Made by a program: the position numbers and the translations under genes. From assembly GCA_933228895.1 (NCBI GenBank), contig OW121846.1:5115915-5179914 (forward strand): a stretch of 64,000 nt of DNA. The letters run 5' to 3'. This stretch comes from Platycnemis pennipes. Lineage: Eukaryota > Arthropoda > Insecta > Odonata > Platycnemididae. Below are positions 54,111-64,000 of this stretch, in pieces (the first letter of the stretch is position 1; each line of letters starts with the position of its first letter). A model generated the notes under the pieces. The model did not search any database and was not told where the DNA came from. It saw only the letters and a list, made by a program, of their open reading frames with translations.

Positions 54111-54960
54111 AGATGTAGGAGTGTAGCGGGTCGATATATCGACCCTATACAAAAATATTGCTCAAATTTATGACACTGAGATAGTAATATTTTGTCAGTC
54201 AAAGAAACAAAATTGTATCGTTAATAATTAGTTCAACTTAAATAATATAAGAAAACCACATATGTATGCATAAAACAATAGCTTCAAAGTGTTTTTTTTC
54301 CTAAGGTGCAATATTTTATTAAATAACCCTCCGCATTTCTCGCTAGTACCGCAGGAAGAAGGTTAGCACTAAGAGGGTTACTACACTTATAAAGGCCTCG
54401 TCCTTCAGACCTTGTAAGCTAATTTAGATATCCTTCATGTGGATCTTGATCAACACTTGAAATACATTTTCACCATATATTTTCATAATACCACTTCTGA
54501 TAAAAAGTGGTTGACAATGATCTTAAACAGCAGCACCAGTCATTAATCTCACAGCCTTTTCTGCATGGTAAAAATATTTTTTACACCACTTGAGTTGCCT
54601 CATAGATCAAGGCCATAAAATATGTGAGAATGATAATATGCATGGTATACATGATATAAGTAATTATTTGGTCTCAGTGGCTTAATTTTCCTCATAAGCT
54701 ACAATGATTTAGGCAGCCTACTAGAGACACCGATGGTATGTATGTACCTTCCAATTTCACTCATGTCCAATGGAAACCCTAATAATTTTACAGGCTCTTT
54801 CACGTTCGGTGGTACACTGTGCAGGATATAAATAAGATTTTGATTCACTACTGTGTTATTTGAGGAGAGCCCGGTTTTGAGGGGAAAAAGGAGATTATGT
54901 CCAGAATTCAGTATCAGCAAAACCTGTTTCGTATACATGACAGACTCCTACTCAGTAGTA
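54111..54960 (-). pseudogene. Fourth LINE (C), post-RT region, copy 2
   Basis: The minus strand reads KEPVKLLGFPLDMSEIGRYI and GVSSRLPKSL, then after a frame change HAYYHSHIFYG-like residues, CRKGCEIND-WCC, LFYQKWYYENI and DQDPHEGYL. These are the post-RT segments (VKLLG...VSSRL, then AIR...PLF) of CR1/Kiri/L2-group LINEs. It is extended relative to copy 1, which begins at 36825. The 3' UTR ends in the palindrome GGGTCGATATATCGACCC. Confidence 0.6.
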
Positions 54961-56563
54961 GTGAATATTTTAATTGTTATGAAGTACCTGAGCTCTATCT
55001 AATTGAATTTGGATCCAGTAGCTGATGGTGACCAGAAAAACTGATTGGCGAATGCAGCATATCTCTCAAACTTTCCAAGAGTTCATACATTGTTGCCTAC
55101 CCCTAGCTGCAATTCTGAATAAAGCTAGCTAGCATATTCACAAATTGTGTTGAAAATAAGCATGAACTTGAGTTGCGTTGAAGTAAAACGTGCTAAAAAT
55201 ATCATTTAGTTCCTTGTAGAAATCTTAAACTAACTAATCATGTATAATATATGGGTAAAATGGCCACATTGCTACTATTTATGACATTTATGTATTCAAT
55301 TAGTCTTATTTGTTGGAATTTAAAACTGTTTGGAACGAGAACCTCAACAATCACATGAACGGGATGTTTAAAAAAATATGACTGCCCCCACCTGCCCAAA
55401 AGTACTTGAAACCTCTTCATGAAAGACTAAGCCTTACGAAATATGGATATAAAAAAAAACAAGTATCAAAATATTTTAAAATACGAATAATGACATAGTT
55501 AGAAAAAATAATTATTAAATACACGATAATATAATTTCAATTGCGATTTTAATTTGACCCTGTATAACACCGGATGTTGCACATGAAGCCGACATCTTAT
55601 TTTTCTTGTAACCCGTGTACTTCTTTTATAACCAATGTAAATCCTTTTCGTTGTGCACCAATTCGAGCAGTTTTGTTTTTTAATGCGTGTTGAGTGAAAA
55701 ACCGTGAAAGAGTGAAAAGAAATTATTGGGTGAATAATGTCAACAGGCAAGTGGGCTGCGGCCACGTTGGGGATACCTCGATCACAAAAGTGAGGATTGA
55801 TGCAGCGCGTTTTGGACGTTATTTGGCCTTCGCTAAGTCACGACGACGCCAAAGGAACGGATACATTTTGTGATTTGAAAATCATCATCCCAGGAGGTGA
55901 TGAACTGAACTGAACTTTTGAACTGAAATCTGATACTACGGGTCCAAGTACCTACTATCATTAAGGAGAAAATGTCCACTCACGACATCGTTTAAAATGT
56001 CATTTATGTTAGGGTATGTGTTGTCAATGGTTCCGCTTCTTTCGTAGATGAGACCATTGTCATTATTCCTTCTCGCGAGATTCTGGGACTACGACCAATA
56101 GATTTTGATATCTTTGGACATACAGCGCAAGAGACAAGGGTGAGTTTATTTTTTCAGTAAACCTTCATTAGAGCGCTTTTCATATTTATGCATATTAATG
56201 ATTGTGGGCCACTTACTAATTGATTCATTGAATCAATCAGTAAGTGGTAAAAACAATAATAGACCTCTGGACAATTTTTTAAATCTCCTTTAAATGCTAC
56301 TTAAAAAATTGTTAATTATACTAAAACACCTTAGCGATGAAAACTATGTATTTATTTAATGTATTTTTCGAGAAATAAGCAAAAGAAATGCCCAGAAAAC
56401 ACGCCCACTCTAAAACGTATTGTGATTGGCCGGCTGAAAGTGACGTCAGCTCCTGCAACGGAGAGGAAAACGGCGGAACGTTCTGTACCTGTGGACGTTG
56501 TTTTCAACATTTGTTGTCGGATTTAGATATCTTTGGTGTGGTTAAGGAAGGCTGCGAACATAT
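54961..56563. other. No gene recognised
   Basis: AT-rich. A hairpin (CCACTTACTAATTGATTCA, one mismatch, 56209-56247) is present. Short frames on the minus strand (55499-55765) have no motifs. Confidence 0.35.
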
Positions 56564-56930
56564 ATGATTTCTTTAGAAGGTATGGAGTCTGAGTTTGTCA
56601 AAGCTGACGCAAGAAATCTTCCGAAAATCTCAACATTAGCAATGTTTTCATACGTATCAACACCGTGTTTAAATGTAACTTCGTTCAATCTTCGAAGAAA
56701 ACATGATTCAAACGGAAATCCAAAGAGAGATGGCGAGGTAAAAGCATATCAATGTTTGAAAATGAATGTTCATTTGAATTTTGTAATATTCATAATATGG
56801 CGATGATGAATGTTTTGGTGTTAGGGTCGTTCGTGAGGAACACGATCGTGTCGACGATGATGCCATCGGCTATGTGCAGGTTAAGCTCGATAAAATGTTG
56901 TTCGTGCTCGTGTATGCCCCGAGCATAAAC
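56564..56930 (+). pseudogene. Possible two-exon relic of an uncharacterised protein
   Basis: 56564-56739 reads MISLEGMESEFVKADARNLP, followed by KISTLAMFSYVS, ending before GGCGAG-GTAAAA, a plausible splice donor. 56838-56930 reads EEHDRVDDDAIGYVQVKLDK. From memory, these two segments resemble the N-terminus of a multicopy invertebrate protein with a SWIM-type finger, but I cannot confirm this. No further exon was found, so a fragment is likely. Confidence 0.25.
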
Positions 56931-57201
56931 TAATATGTCGTGGAAGCACATATTTTGATGGATGGCGAAGACAAGTAGGTATAACTACTTGTCTTCGCTA
57001 TAGACTATAGTGAGCATTTCGTGCAGGGATTGCGTAGGTACGTCAAGTTCGGGACCACAAAAATAAGATGTATTATGGGCATCTACTTTATCCATTTGTT
57101 TACTTTGAATTACTGCTCCAATATGTGTCGACATCTCTCTATTTTCACGCACATTATATCATTAATGTATCATTTGGGATGTTTTCAAGGATTCGGATTA
57201 A

Positions 57202-57414
57202 GGCCTGGTTACACGATACATTAACCCGTACGAGTTAATGTGTATATGCATGAACGCGAAAATGCCCCGTGTAACCACACCAAAATGAATGAATGCGTGA
57301 ACAGAAAATAGATCCTGTTCTATTTGGTTCATGCACTAACGCACAAGTTGAGCAGAAACCATTCACGCCAATGTACATTAACCCGTACGTGTTAATGTAT
57401 CGTGTAACCAGGCC
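57202..57414. mobile_element. 213-bp MITE with TTAA flanks
   Basis: Starts GGCCTGGTTACACGATACAT and ends with its reverse complement. The 40 bp arms differ at two positions, and each arm also contains an inner ACATTAAC/GTTAATGT palindrome. TTAA is present on both sides (57198-57201 and 57415-57418). Same terminal family as 44904-47176. Confidence 0.85.
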
Positions 57415-57418
57415 TTAA

Positions 57419-59079
57419 AGGCCTAAATAAAAAATACAATGAACGTGAAAATCTTTTGTTTGTAGTGGCATAACCTTAAGGTGCAGTTATGAGTTTTGAT
57501 ACGATTTCCAAGAACTTCCTTTTGGGGAAATATATATTGGGCTATCGAGACAAAGGGGGATTAAAAAACCCTTGATTACCGAATATAACGAGGAACTTCA
57601 AAATTCAACCTGTGTCGCAGCAAGCAAGTGCGATCGTGATCCTAGATTCTTAATGTTGTGTGGTGTAATATTGGTGTATTTGGCATATTAGCTGATCTCG
57701 ACGCAGACGCGGTATGTTGAAACGCGAATCTAATGTGTTAAATCGTGAAGGTAATGCAAAGAAATAAATATTCCCGTCTACAACTACTTTGGTTTAATAA
57801 ATTGTTTTTATGTGCACAAGTAGCCATTCACGCATCCATCGTTCACGCTGACCTTCGAAAATTGAAATTGAGCGGTGAAAATTACTGCTTGCGATTAATA
57901 AAAGTTAGGACATCTAATCTTGAAAAGTAAGCAGCGATAGGTTCAGTGGGTTCAGTCTTTTAATCATAATTGAAAGTTGCTTAGCGAACTTTTTCAAACA
58001 TGGCATATTGCCTGATATGGAAAAGATTTTTCGTGACATATGTCCAGCACATTTCCCTCGTACTCTGATTACTGATTTGTGCATGCATTAAATTTCCTAG
58101 CAGTTTTTCAATCAATGAAAAAACTTTACCGAATAATATTGAGCCCATATGTCAATCGCATCAATAATACTACTGGCGGCGCTTTGTTTTGGCCTAGTTT
58201 CTGCACAATTAAGATACAATTAAGTTTAATTTAGTTTCCAGAATTGGTAAAATGAATATAGACAGAGTGAACGCTCAAAAATGCACACGTTTGATCGCAT
58301 AGACAAAGTTTCATTTCGCTTGCACTTCTTTCTTCACCCATATTATCCTGTTTCGGGTAATTAAAAAAATAATTGTTGGGAGGCATTCCCGTTGGTGTCA
58401 TTATATTCTGGCACAAGACAACATTTAAAACAACGCTTTGGCATATTAAAATAAAGTGCGTTCATGAAAGACATTTCAATAGTGATCTCCTAAACGCTTC
58501 AAACTTCGCATAGAAATATACGCACCGCGACCGCTGTTGCAGGACCTGACGTCATTCAAGATGGCAGCGATGCGAATTACGTTTTTGCGAGGGACCAGCT
58601 CGTGGCGATTCAAATGCTTATATTTTAAAAATAAAATACTTTCTGTCAAAACTGCTTTCGCAGCAAGTAATTTTTTTGTTTAAACTCTACGAAAATGCCT
58701 TTATTGGAATATGTGTCCAGAGACCTATTGATTCAAAGATGACATATTTTTATAACAAAATTTAAGTCTTCTGATCGTTCTTCTTTCAGGCCTATTTGTG
58801 GATGAACTACGGAGAATATAGCCGAAGAACTTATTTATAAGTAATATATACAGTTCAATTCCTAAAGGCAATGTAAAATTAATGACTGATGATAAATACA
58901 GAGGTAAATAGATGCGAGTGTTTAATTTATTCATTCTATTTTTTTATGTAACTTATGGACTACCAACCTAAATATCATCCGGAATTATGCTACGAATGAG
59001 TGCATTTAGAATGCAGAGCTTTATAGTGTAAACAATTGCCATTTAAGAATACATAAAATACATTGTAGAATATCTATAG
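57419..59079. other. No gene recognised
   Basis: AT-rich, with only short frames (for example 57745-57930 plus, 58934-58725 minus) and no motifs. Nothing assignable was seen. Confidence 0.35.
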
Positions 59080-59300
59080 ATTGCTCTAAGGAAACTCTAC
59101 AGATCGGTGTACGGAATTTCTACAAATGCTTTAAGGAATCTGTACAGAATTCAAGGGAATCTCTACGGAACGCTATAAGGAATCTGTACAGAAGGCTAGG
59201 GAATTTCTGCAGAACGCTCTACGGAATTCCTTAAAAAAGTGTTTCAGTACTTCAAGGAATCTCTGTGGAATGGCCTAAGGAAATCTTTGAAGGAATTTTT
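59080..59300. repeat. Degenerate tandem repeat, period about 22 bp
   Basis: Units such as AAGGAATCTGTACAGAATTC, AGGGAATTTCTGCAGAACGC and AAGGAATCTCTGTGGAATGG follow one another for seven to nine copies. Directly after (59300-59380) GGACATCCATTGGA and its perfect complement TCCAATGGATGTCC form a palindrome. Confidence 0.6.
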
Positions 59301-59380
59301 CGGCAGGGCATGGACATCCATTGGATATACGATGGATATCCAGCCATGGAAGTCCAATGGATGTCCCTCTGGATATCCCG

Positions 59381-60057
59381 TGCCGTGTGGGTAGATAGTT
59401 AGTATTTAAATAGTAAAGAGAGAAAATTTTCCGGAAGACAGTTTGTTGTTTTCGACTAACTAAATGATTGTGAGCTTGGAGAGGAAATTCTGAATGGATT
59501 GGCGAATGTGCGTATTCGGAAGATGCGGGGGAAATCGTCGCCCACCTTGACCTCCGGAATATGAACGTGGATCACCCTGATTTCGGGCCTGGTGCTTTTG
59601 GACCAGATAAGGTGCGAAGGTGTCCATCATCCTCACTAGAGGTGGAGATAAATGTTGAGACGAACTGTCGTACTACAAGTAGCATCGTAACAGCGAGCGG
59701 CCGGCGGTCTTGTGTCTTTGCTTGTAGAGCCATCGAAGTAAAGTTCCTTTTAATGAGCATCAAAACTGATCCTTCACGCGTCGAATTCATCACATTAGTT
59801 AGACCCAACGGATTGGCAGAGGTCACTTTGGGGAATGTCACGACTCTTCATTCAGGTAGAGATGAGACGAAGGTTTGACGAGAGGAAGACCGGAATGAAT
59901 TTGGAATAAATTACCTTGTTTGCTGCAAAAAGATTCTCCGTTTTATTACTTCGTGGTGGAATGAAGATGAAGAGTAGGAATGAAGAATTTTTTGTGCTGT
60001 ATGTGACCGCTTCCTGTCACTCAGTTGCATTGATTGTGTTGCGAATTCGCTTTCACT
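59381..60057. other. No gene recognised
   Basis: A frame at 59561-59878 (105 codons) and its antisense (59841-59572) show no motifs. 59390-59435 matches a piece of the LINE 3' UTR repeated at 60205-60250. Confidence 0.35.
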
Positions 60058-60684
60058 CTTCATCTGCATCTACATTTACGCAATGCCCTGCAAGCCACCG
60101 CAAGGGTGTGTGGAAGGGGGTGAAGATCACCAAACATTGCATCAGTTGTTTGAAATGCAACTAGACTACTACGTGAAAACCTTTTACATAATTGAGTCAC
60201 GGGTAACTAGATAGTTAGTATTTACATAGTAAAGAGTGATTAATGGTTAGAAACGGATTTATTTAAATACATGTAGGCACCTGTATTTCCCTGACATGCA
60301 TGGGCTAGCAACGATAAAACATGCTTCTTGCACTACTCTGACAATATTTCACGTACCAATCCCTTTGCTATGCTGCCCATCATCTTCTCTTCTGGTACAC
60401 GGGGAAAATGACATTGTAAATCTATCGGTACGACAATCTAAATCTCAATTCTTGTTTTTTCGGCCATATCTAGCATAGTGGCAATTGTAGGGGTTTTAGC
60501 ATGTATCTAACAACTTCAGTAAAACTATCCGTTGTAAATTACTGCAGGAGATTTAATCGGTGATTTAACCTACGATCCGATAGTGAATCTCGACCCAAAT
60601 TCATCTATTAATTCTGATTTTCTACTAAACCTATCGTAACACCTTTTAACAAACCATGTAGCTCTGCGCTTCACGCTGTCTAGT
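60058..60684 (-). mobile_element. Family A-type LINE 3' end, divergent
   Basis: Starts CATCTGCATCTACATTTACG, then the hairpin CCCTGCAAGCCACC...GGTGTGTGGAAGGGGG, a 3' UTR and the C-terminal ORF2 region on the minus strand (ARYGRKNKN-like, then RSVKRRATWFVKRCYDRFS). It is cut at about 60684 by GC-rich sequence. Confidence 0.7.
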
Positions 60685-60689
60685 GAGGG

Positions 60690-61512
60690 CTATTCCGAAT
60701 TGAGGCGGAGTTTCCGTTCCGCCGACGTTGAAACTCCCACCGGTGCGATTACGAAAAGGGTGGTCGGAGTCTCAACGCCAGGCGGAGAGCGAGGCCAAGG
60801 GGTCGCGCAGTGGCGAATTTTCCGAAATTCCTGGCCAAAACCCCAAAATGGTACCCCTACGTCCACCAAAACCTTTACAGATTCGAGAAACTGACAAATT
60901 GTGAACGAAAAGAGTGATAATACTTCATATCATCGATAATTTTTTATGATATACTTAAAAATTGGCATAAAACTTACCTTAACTCTCGTGCGATACGCGG
61001 TGTGAGACGCAACAAAAGGTGTTGTCGGGTCGGATCCGAACCAATCTCTTCTCCATGAGGTGTCCGGTAAAAACGAATAATTAATAAGTATGTAGTTTGG
61101 ATACTTAGATTTACTCTCCGAAATTGTGAACACATAAAAGTGTATACTATAGCTTAAACATGGAAAATTGTAAACAAACCTTTCAAACATGATACACAAA
61201 AATAATGGAACAGAGTGATGAAATATGATCAAGTAATGTAAATGTCATGTATAAATACAGAAGTATAGAGAACTATTAGGATAAACACATGTTTGCAAAT
61301 AAACATTCATGAAACACACGTAAACAATCGCGATAATGGAATCCAATTTCGCACTTAGAGAAAGAAGCAGCACTCTTTCTATGATATTTAGTTTTAGTAA
61401 AATGAAATAAAAATCTCAGAAAAATTAGTCAGATACCTTACCTACAGATGCCAGATACATACAGATGTCACTCATCAATTGAATAACTCATTAGTTTATA
61501 ATGACGATTAAA
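60690..61512. other. No gene recognised
   Basis: 60690-60810 is GC-rich with a partial inverted repeat. The rest is AT-rich and may be the 3' flank of the gene on the minus strand. No terminal repeat of a Transib element was identified. Confidence 0.35.
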
Positions 61513-62677
61513 TTAATCGGAGTCACTAACATCTAAATCACACTCACTGTCACTCCGTCCTTCAGCTTCGCTCTCACATACTTCGGGTTCTTTCAGTAGA
61601 GCCAGAATCTCTTCTGGCAAGCACCTAAATTTCCTTTTAGGAAGTTGTCTGAGGGCGGAAATATACGGATCTGAGGAAATGAGAAGCTGGTGAAAGATAT
61701 CTTCCATGGTCACTTCTCGGGAAAATTTCCGGGAATATCCTTCCCGATACCTTGGGATGTCTTTGTTTCGCGCCTCTTGCGCTTCCTCCGAAAGCATGCC
61801 TATTGGCCAAAGGGCAGAAGATATCAACTGGGGTCCATGAAGGAGTACTTTATGCACTGTAACAGGCATGTAATACCATGGATACGTTTTGACTAATTGC
61901 CTAGCGGTATCCATGGCATATTCTTCGAAAACACTCATGTTTATGGGATAACAGCAAGACATTGTCAGCAGTATCACCTGGAAAAACCCTTAAGAATTAA
62001 TAGAATAAAATTAAGAAAAAAAGCTCACTTTACCGTATCAAAATAACTATTACCTAAAATCTTATTATCAAGTCTTCTTCAGTTCTTGTAATTCTTGAGG
62101 AAACAAGAGAATTATGAAAGAATCTCCTTGCCGGTTTCCCATCGTTAGTGTTTCCGTAACCGGGCCTCGGCTTATCTACTAATAACCCCACTTCTGTTTT
62201 GAACTCCTCCTGAATTCTTTTCTTATTCCTTTCAACTACTCTCTTTTCTTCTTCTCCACGCACTTGCCACTTCATCACGGGAAGTCGGTATCCTAAATGC
62301 AGAAGGCACTCAAACATGCGAATCCAAGCATGCAGCGTAGATAGTCCAAATCTTAAATGTGATTCGTTTAATTTCATTTTTCGAATGGCTTCAATGTTGT
62401 TGAAATTTTTGGCTGAGACCCCACACAAGTAACACCTTAGGGATGATGAAGTCGCGGAAGCAGCATCACAAACTTTTCCATTTATCATCGTCAGCAACAT
62501 TTCATGTCGGACTTTTAAAACCTTTCCGCTGGCAGACGTAGAAGTAAAGTCCAAGCCGTTGATTTGTTTCTCGACACGTTTTATTTCCTGAGTGATCACG
62601 CCAACATTTTCATGGATCAACTGTAAGGGTGGATTGCAAGAACGAGGCTCAAACCGTGGTTTAGACGGCGTCTTCAT
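61513..62677 (-). pseudogene. RAG1/Transib-superfamily transposase-like gene, C-terminal half
   Basis: Two exons, 62677-62054 and 61977-61513, separated by a 76 bp intron with GT at 62053 and CAG ending at 61978. Exon 1: HEMLLTMINGKV, a CYLCG knuckle, then FGLSTLHAWIRMFECLLHLG, KPRPGYGNTNDGKPARRFF. Exon 2: WYYMPVTVHKVLLHG, LWPIGMLSEEAQEARNKD, YSRKFSREVTMEDIF, and an acidic tail. The order C-x2-C, GN..ARR, HK.L.H and SE..E..NK matches the RAG1/Transib DDE core, in which that glutamate is catalytic. The N-terminal part with the first Asp is missing. MINGKV has Asn where I expect the second catalytic Asp (inference). Exon 1 ends in an in-frame TAG exactly at the junction. Probably a decayed transposon copy. 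Confidence 0.6.
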
Positions 62678-62880
62678 GAGCCGCGACCTGGACGCGATCT
62701 TCCTTCCGCTTGCATAAACAAGGTTTCGTCGCGGTCTATGAAAACCGCGGCCTGTCGTTGTTGATTATGTGGCAACGCTGACTACTGTCATTTGTTTCCC
62801 GAAAAGCAATTGTAAGCTCCTTAGCGACGTAAATAAACACCGTGAACTTCAGTTTGGATGCGTGTGAGTATCTAGTGAAA

Positions 62881-63057
62881 ATGTGCAGTGGACGAAACGA
62901 AAACTTTTCGCTGGAAGAGAAGCTGCTCCTGATTTCTATTATATCAGAGTATGTAATACTAGAGAGTAAGGCGTATTACGCGACCACGTTGGATAGGGAA
63001 AAGGAGGAATTGAAAGATATTTGTGGAAAGTATAATGCCAACAACCCAAAAGTGTAA
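62881..63057 (+). CDS. Myb/SANT-like DNA-binding fragment
   Basis: 58 codons: MCSGRNENFSLEEKLLLISI, ISEYVILESKAYYATTLDRE, KEELKDICGKYNANNPKV. The pattern NF..EEK..L..II.EY..iE.K........K...W..I...yN is that of the Myb/SANT-like domain found in the second protein of PIF/Harbinger transposons and in related host proteins. The usual Trp is Leu (ELKDIC), and the third helix is missing: the frame stops after NNPKV, or a splice donor (AAAA-GTGTAA) precedes the stop. It converges on the Harbinger transposase relic to its right and lies 204 bp from the divergent RAG1/Transib-like gene. Confidence 0.45.
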   Translation: MCSGRNENFSLEEKLLLISIISEYVILESKAYYATTLDREKEELKDICGKYNANNPKV

Positions 63058-63259
63058 TGCATTTCAATGAACTGGACTTTTATGTAAGGAAAGAAAACTT
63101 TTTAAAAGAAGCGAAGAATTTGCTTGTGAAGTGACTTAATTATCAAGGCAGTTAAGTTATTATTTTTGTGGCTGTAACCAGTTTATTCCTTATTTTGTAG
63201 TTATATTTTTTGATTGTACGTCTTGTGATTATGTATGTGTCGAGTGAACATTAAACGCC

Positions 63260-63998
63260 AAAAAAATGAATAAATAACCCCATTTTCGACCTATTATTTG
63301 TACGCAGATTGAATAATATCCCTTTATATTGACGTATGTCTGGGCAGGAAATTTTAATATGCGTGTAGTCCAGAGAATCAATGTCAGGGAAGTTGTTCCT
63401 AATAAAATTATGTATCTAATAAATCGATTAGTTCTGTGTTAACTCCATACATTTTCCGAAAAGCAGTAGCGAAAATATTTAGAGGTTTTTCCCATAGGTT
63501 AATAGCATAGAATGGGAAATTTCACTAAATTTGGACCACGATTTTAAATCATCAATCAACTGTACAAGCACAACCTATTTATCGTTATTTTTTATTAACG
63601 TTACTTCACATTTCAAATGTAATTCATGCCCACCCTGATAAGAGAGAAAATTCAGCTATCACATCATGTAATTCTGCGGTAATTAAGGGGAAATTGGTAA
63701 TATTTAGCTACAATGAGCTTCGCGTACATTCATGAAGCACCTCAAAGCCGTTGATTCATGAACACCAATCTGATCCCCTAAAGCCTTAAAACAAAACTTG
63801 CAGTGGCGAAAGACCCTAATTACATTAGCAATTGAATAATTGGTGGCACTTGGAATCCCCAGCGGTCCGTCGAAAGTCTAATATGATAGTTCGTTTCTCC
63901 CAATAGCTGATGAGTTACTTCTTTATTAAATATTTACCTCTGTTCAAACTCTGAATCGATGTATGATAAAAATAGATCACTTCGGTCCCTAATTAATC
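63260..63998 (-). pseudogene. PIF/Harbinger transposase relic
   Basis: The minus strand entering from the window edge reads RLIRDRSDLFLSYIDSEFEQ, then a stop, FNKEVTHQLLGE, LSTDRWGFQVPPIIQLLM, LGSFATASF, and after a frame change KALGDQIGVHESTALRCFMN. Further on (about 63400-63340) comes FPDIDSLDYTHIKISCPDIR. This matches HARBI1-type transposase in order: RSD..., the helix-turn-helix-like GDQIGVHEST, and the first catalytic Asp in the CDCTHI-type box (here LDYTHI). Many stops and frame slips mark it as dead. The N-terminus lies outside the window, and the second and third acidic residues were not located. Confidence 0.65.
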
Positions 63999-64000
63999 TG

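Noticed and set aside
59561..59878. A 105-codon plus-strand frame and its 89-codon antisense.
   Set aside because: No domain, no splice or promoter evidence.
1..64000. CRISPR arrays, bacterial operons, tRNA or rRNA genes.
   Set aside because: No regularly spaced direct repeats, Shine-Dalgarno-led ORFs, tRNA cloverleafs or conserved rRNA sequences were seen; the content is eukaryotic repeats.

Overview
This is animal nuclear DNA, most likely from an arthropod (probably an insect). It is AT-rich and shows no operons and no intact host gene. The content fits that assignment: non-LTR retrotransposons with microsatellite tails, a Penelope-like element with a GIY-YIG nuclease, R4/Dong-like, Transib/RAG1-like and PIF/Harbinger sequences, and several small TIR elements. 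The species cannot be named from the sequence.

Nearly all of the window is a transposon graveyard. Two CR1/L2/Daphne-type LINE families, called here A and B as working labels, dominate it. Their coding sequences differ, but they share a 3' end: a CCCTGC...GCAGGG hairpin followed by a (TAGATG)n tail. About 15 such 3' termini are present on both strands.

Layout. 1-1.8 kb: Penelope-like element in head-to-head inverted copies, with a hammerhead ribozyme at its 3' end. 1.8-4.9 kb: family A copy 1 (minus). 5.4-5.9 kb: degenerate tandem array. 6.5-11.8 kb: a family A 3' end and two RTE-like fragments in opposite orientation. 12.4 kb: second Penelope terminus. 12.5-14.1 kb: family A copy 2, cut at a TTA by a DNA transposon whose other end appears at 29.6 kb. 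Between those ends lie a family A fragment, an almost complete family B element (15.4-20.3 kb, ORF1 with an SGNH-hydrolase-like domain), a third LINE (20.5-25.0 kb, ORF1 with a PHD-like finger) and an R4/Dong-like element (25.0-28.5 kb) inside the third LINE's (ATT)n tail. 31-43.6 kb: dense mosaic of A and B 3' ends, a piggyBac-like element, and family A copy 3 with a nested B copy. 44-50.7 kb: broken A and B pieces, a TIR element, a foldback element and a further LINE. 53.4-55 kb: family B and another LINE, part of a 1.2 kb inverted duplication with 36.8-38.0 kb. 57.2 kb: MITE flanked by TTAA. 59 kb: 22-bp degenerate repeat. 60-60.7 kb: A-type 3' end. 61.5-62.7 kb: two-exon RAG1/Transib-like gene remnant. 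62.9-64 kb: Myb/SANT-like ORF converging on a PIF/Harbinger transposase relic.

The elements do not form a cooperating pathway. Their arrangement is a record of successive nested insertions, and most ORFs carry stops or frameshifts. The least expected items are the hammerhead ribozymes, the R4/Dong-like element between TAA repeats, the single DNA transposon apparently split by about 14.5 kb of later insertions, the nonsense codon shared by two family A copies, and the RAG1/Transib-like gene with a stop exactly at its exon junction.
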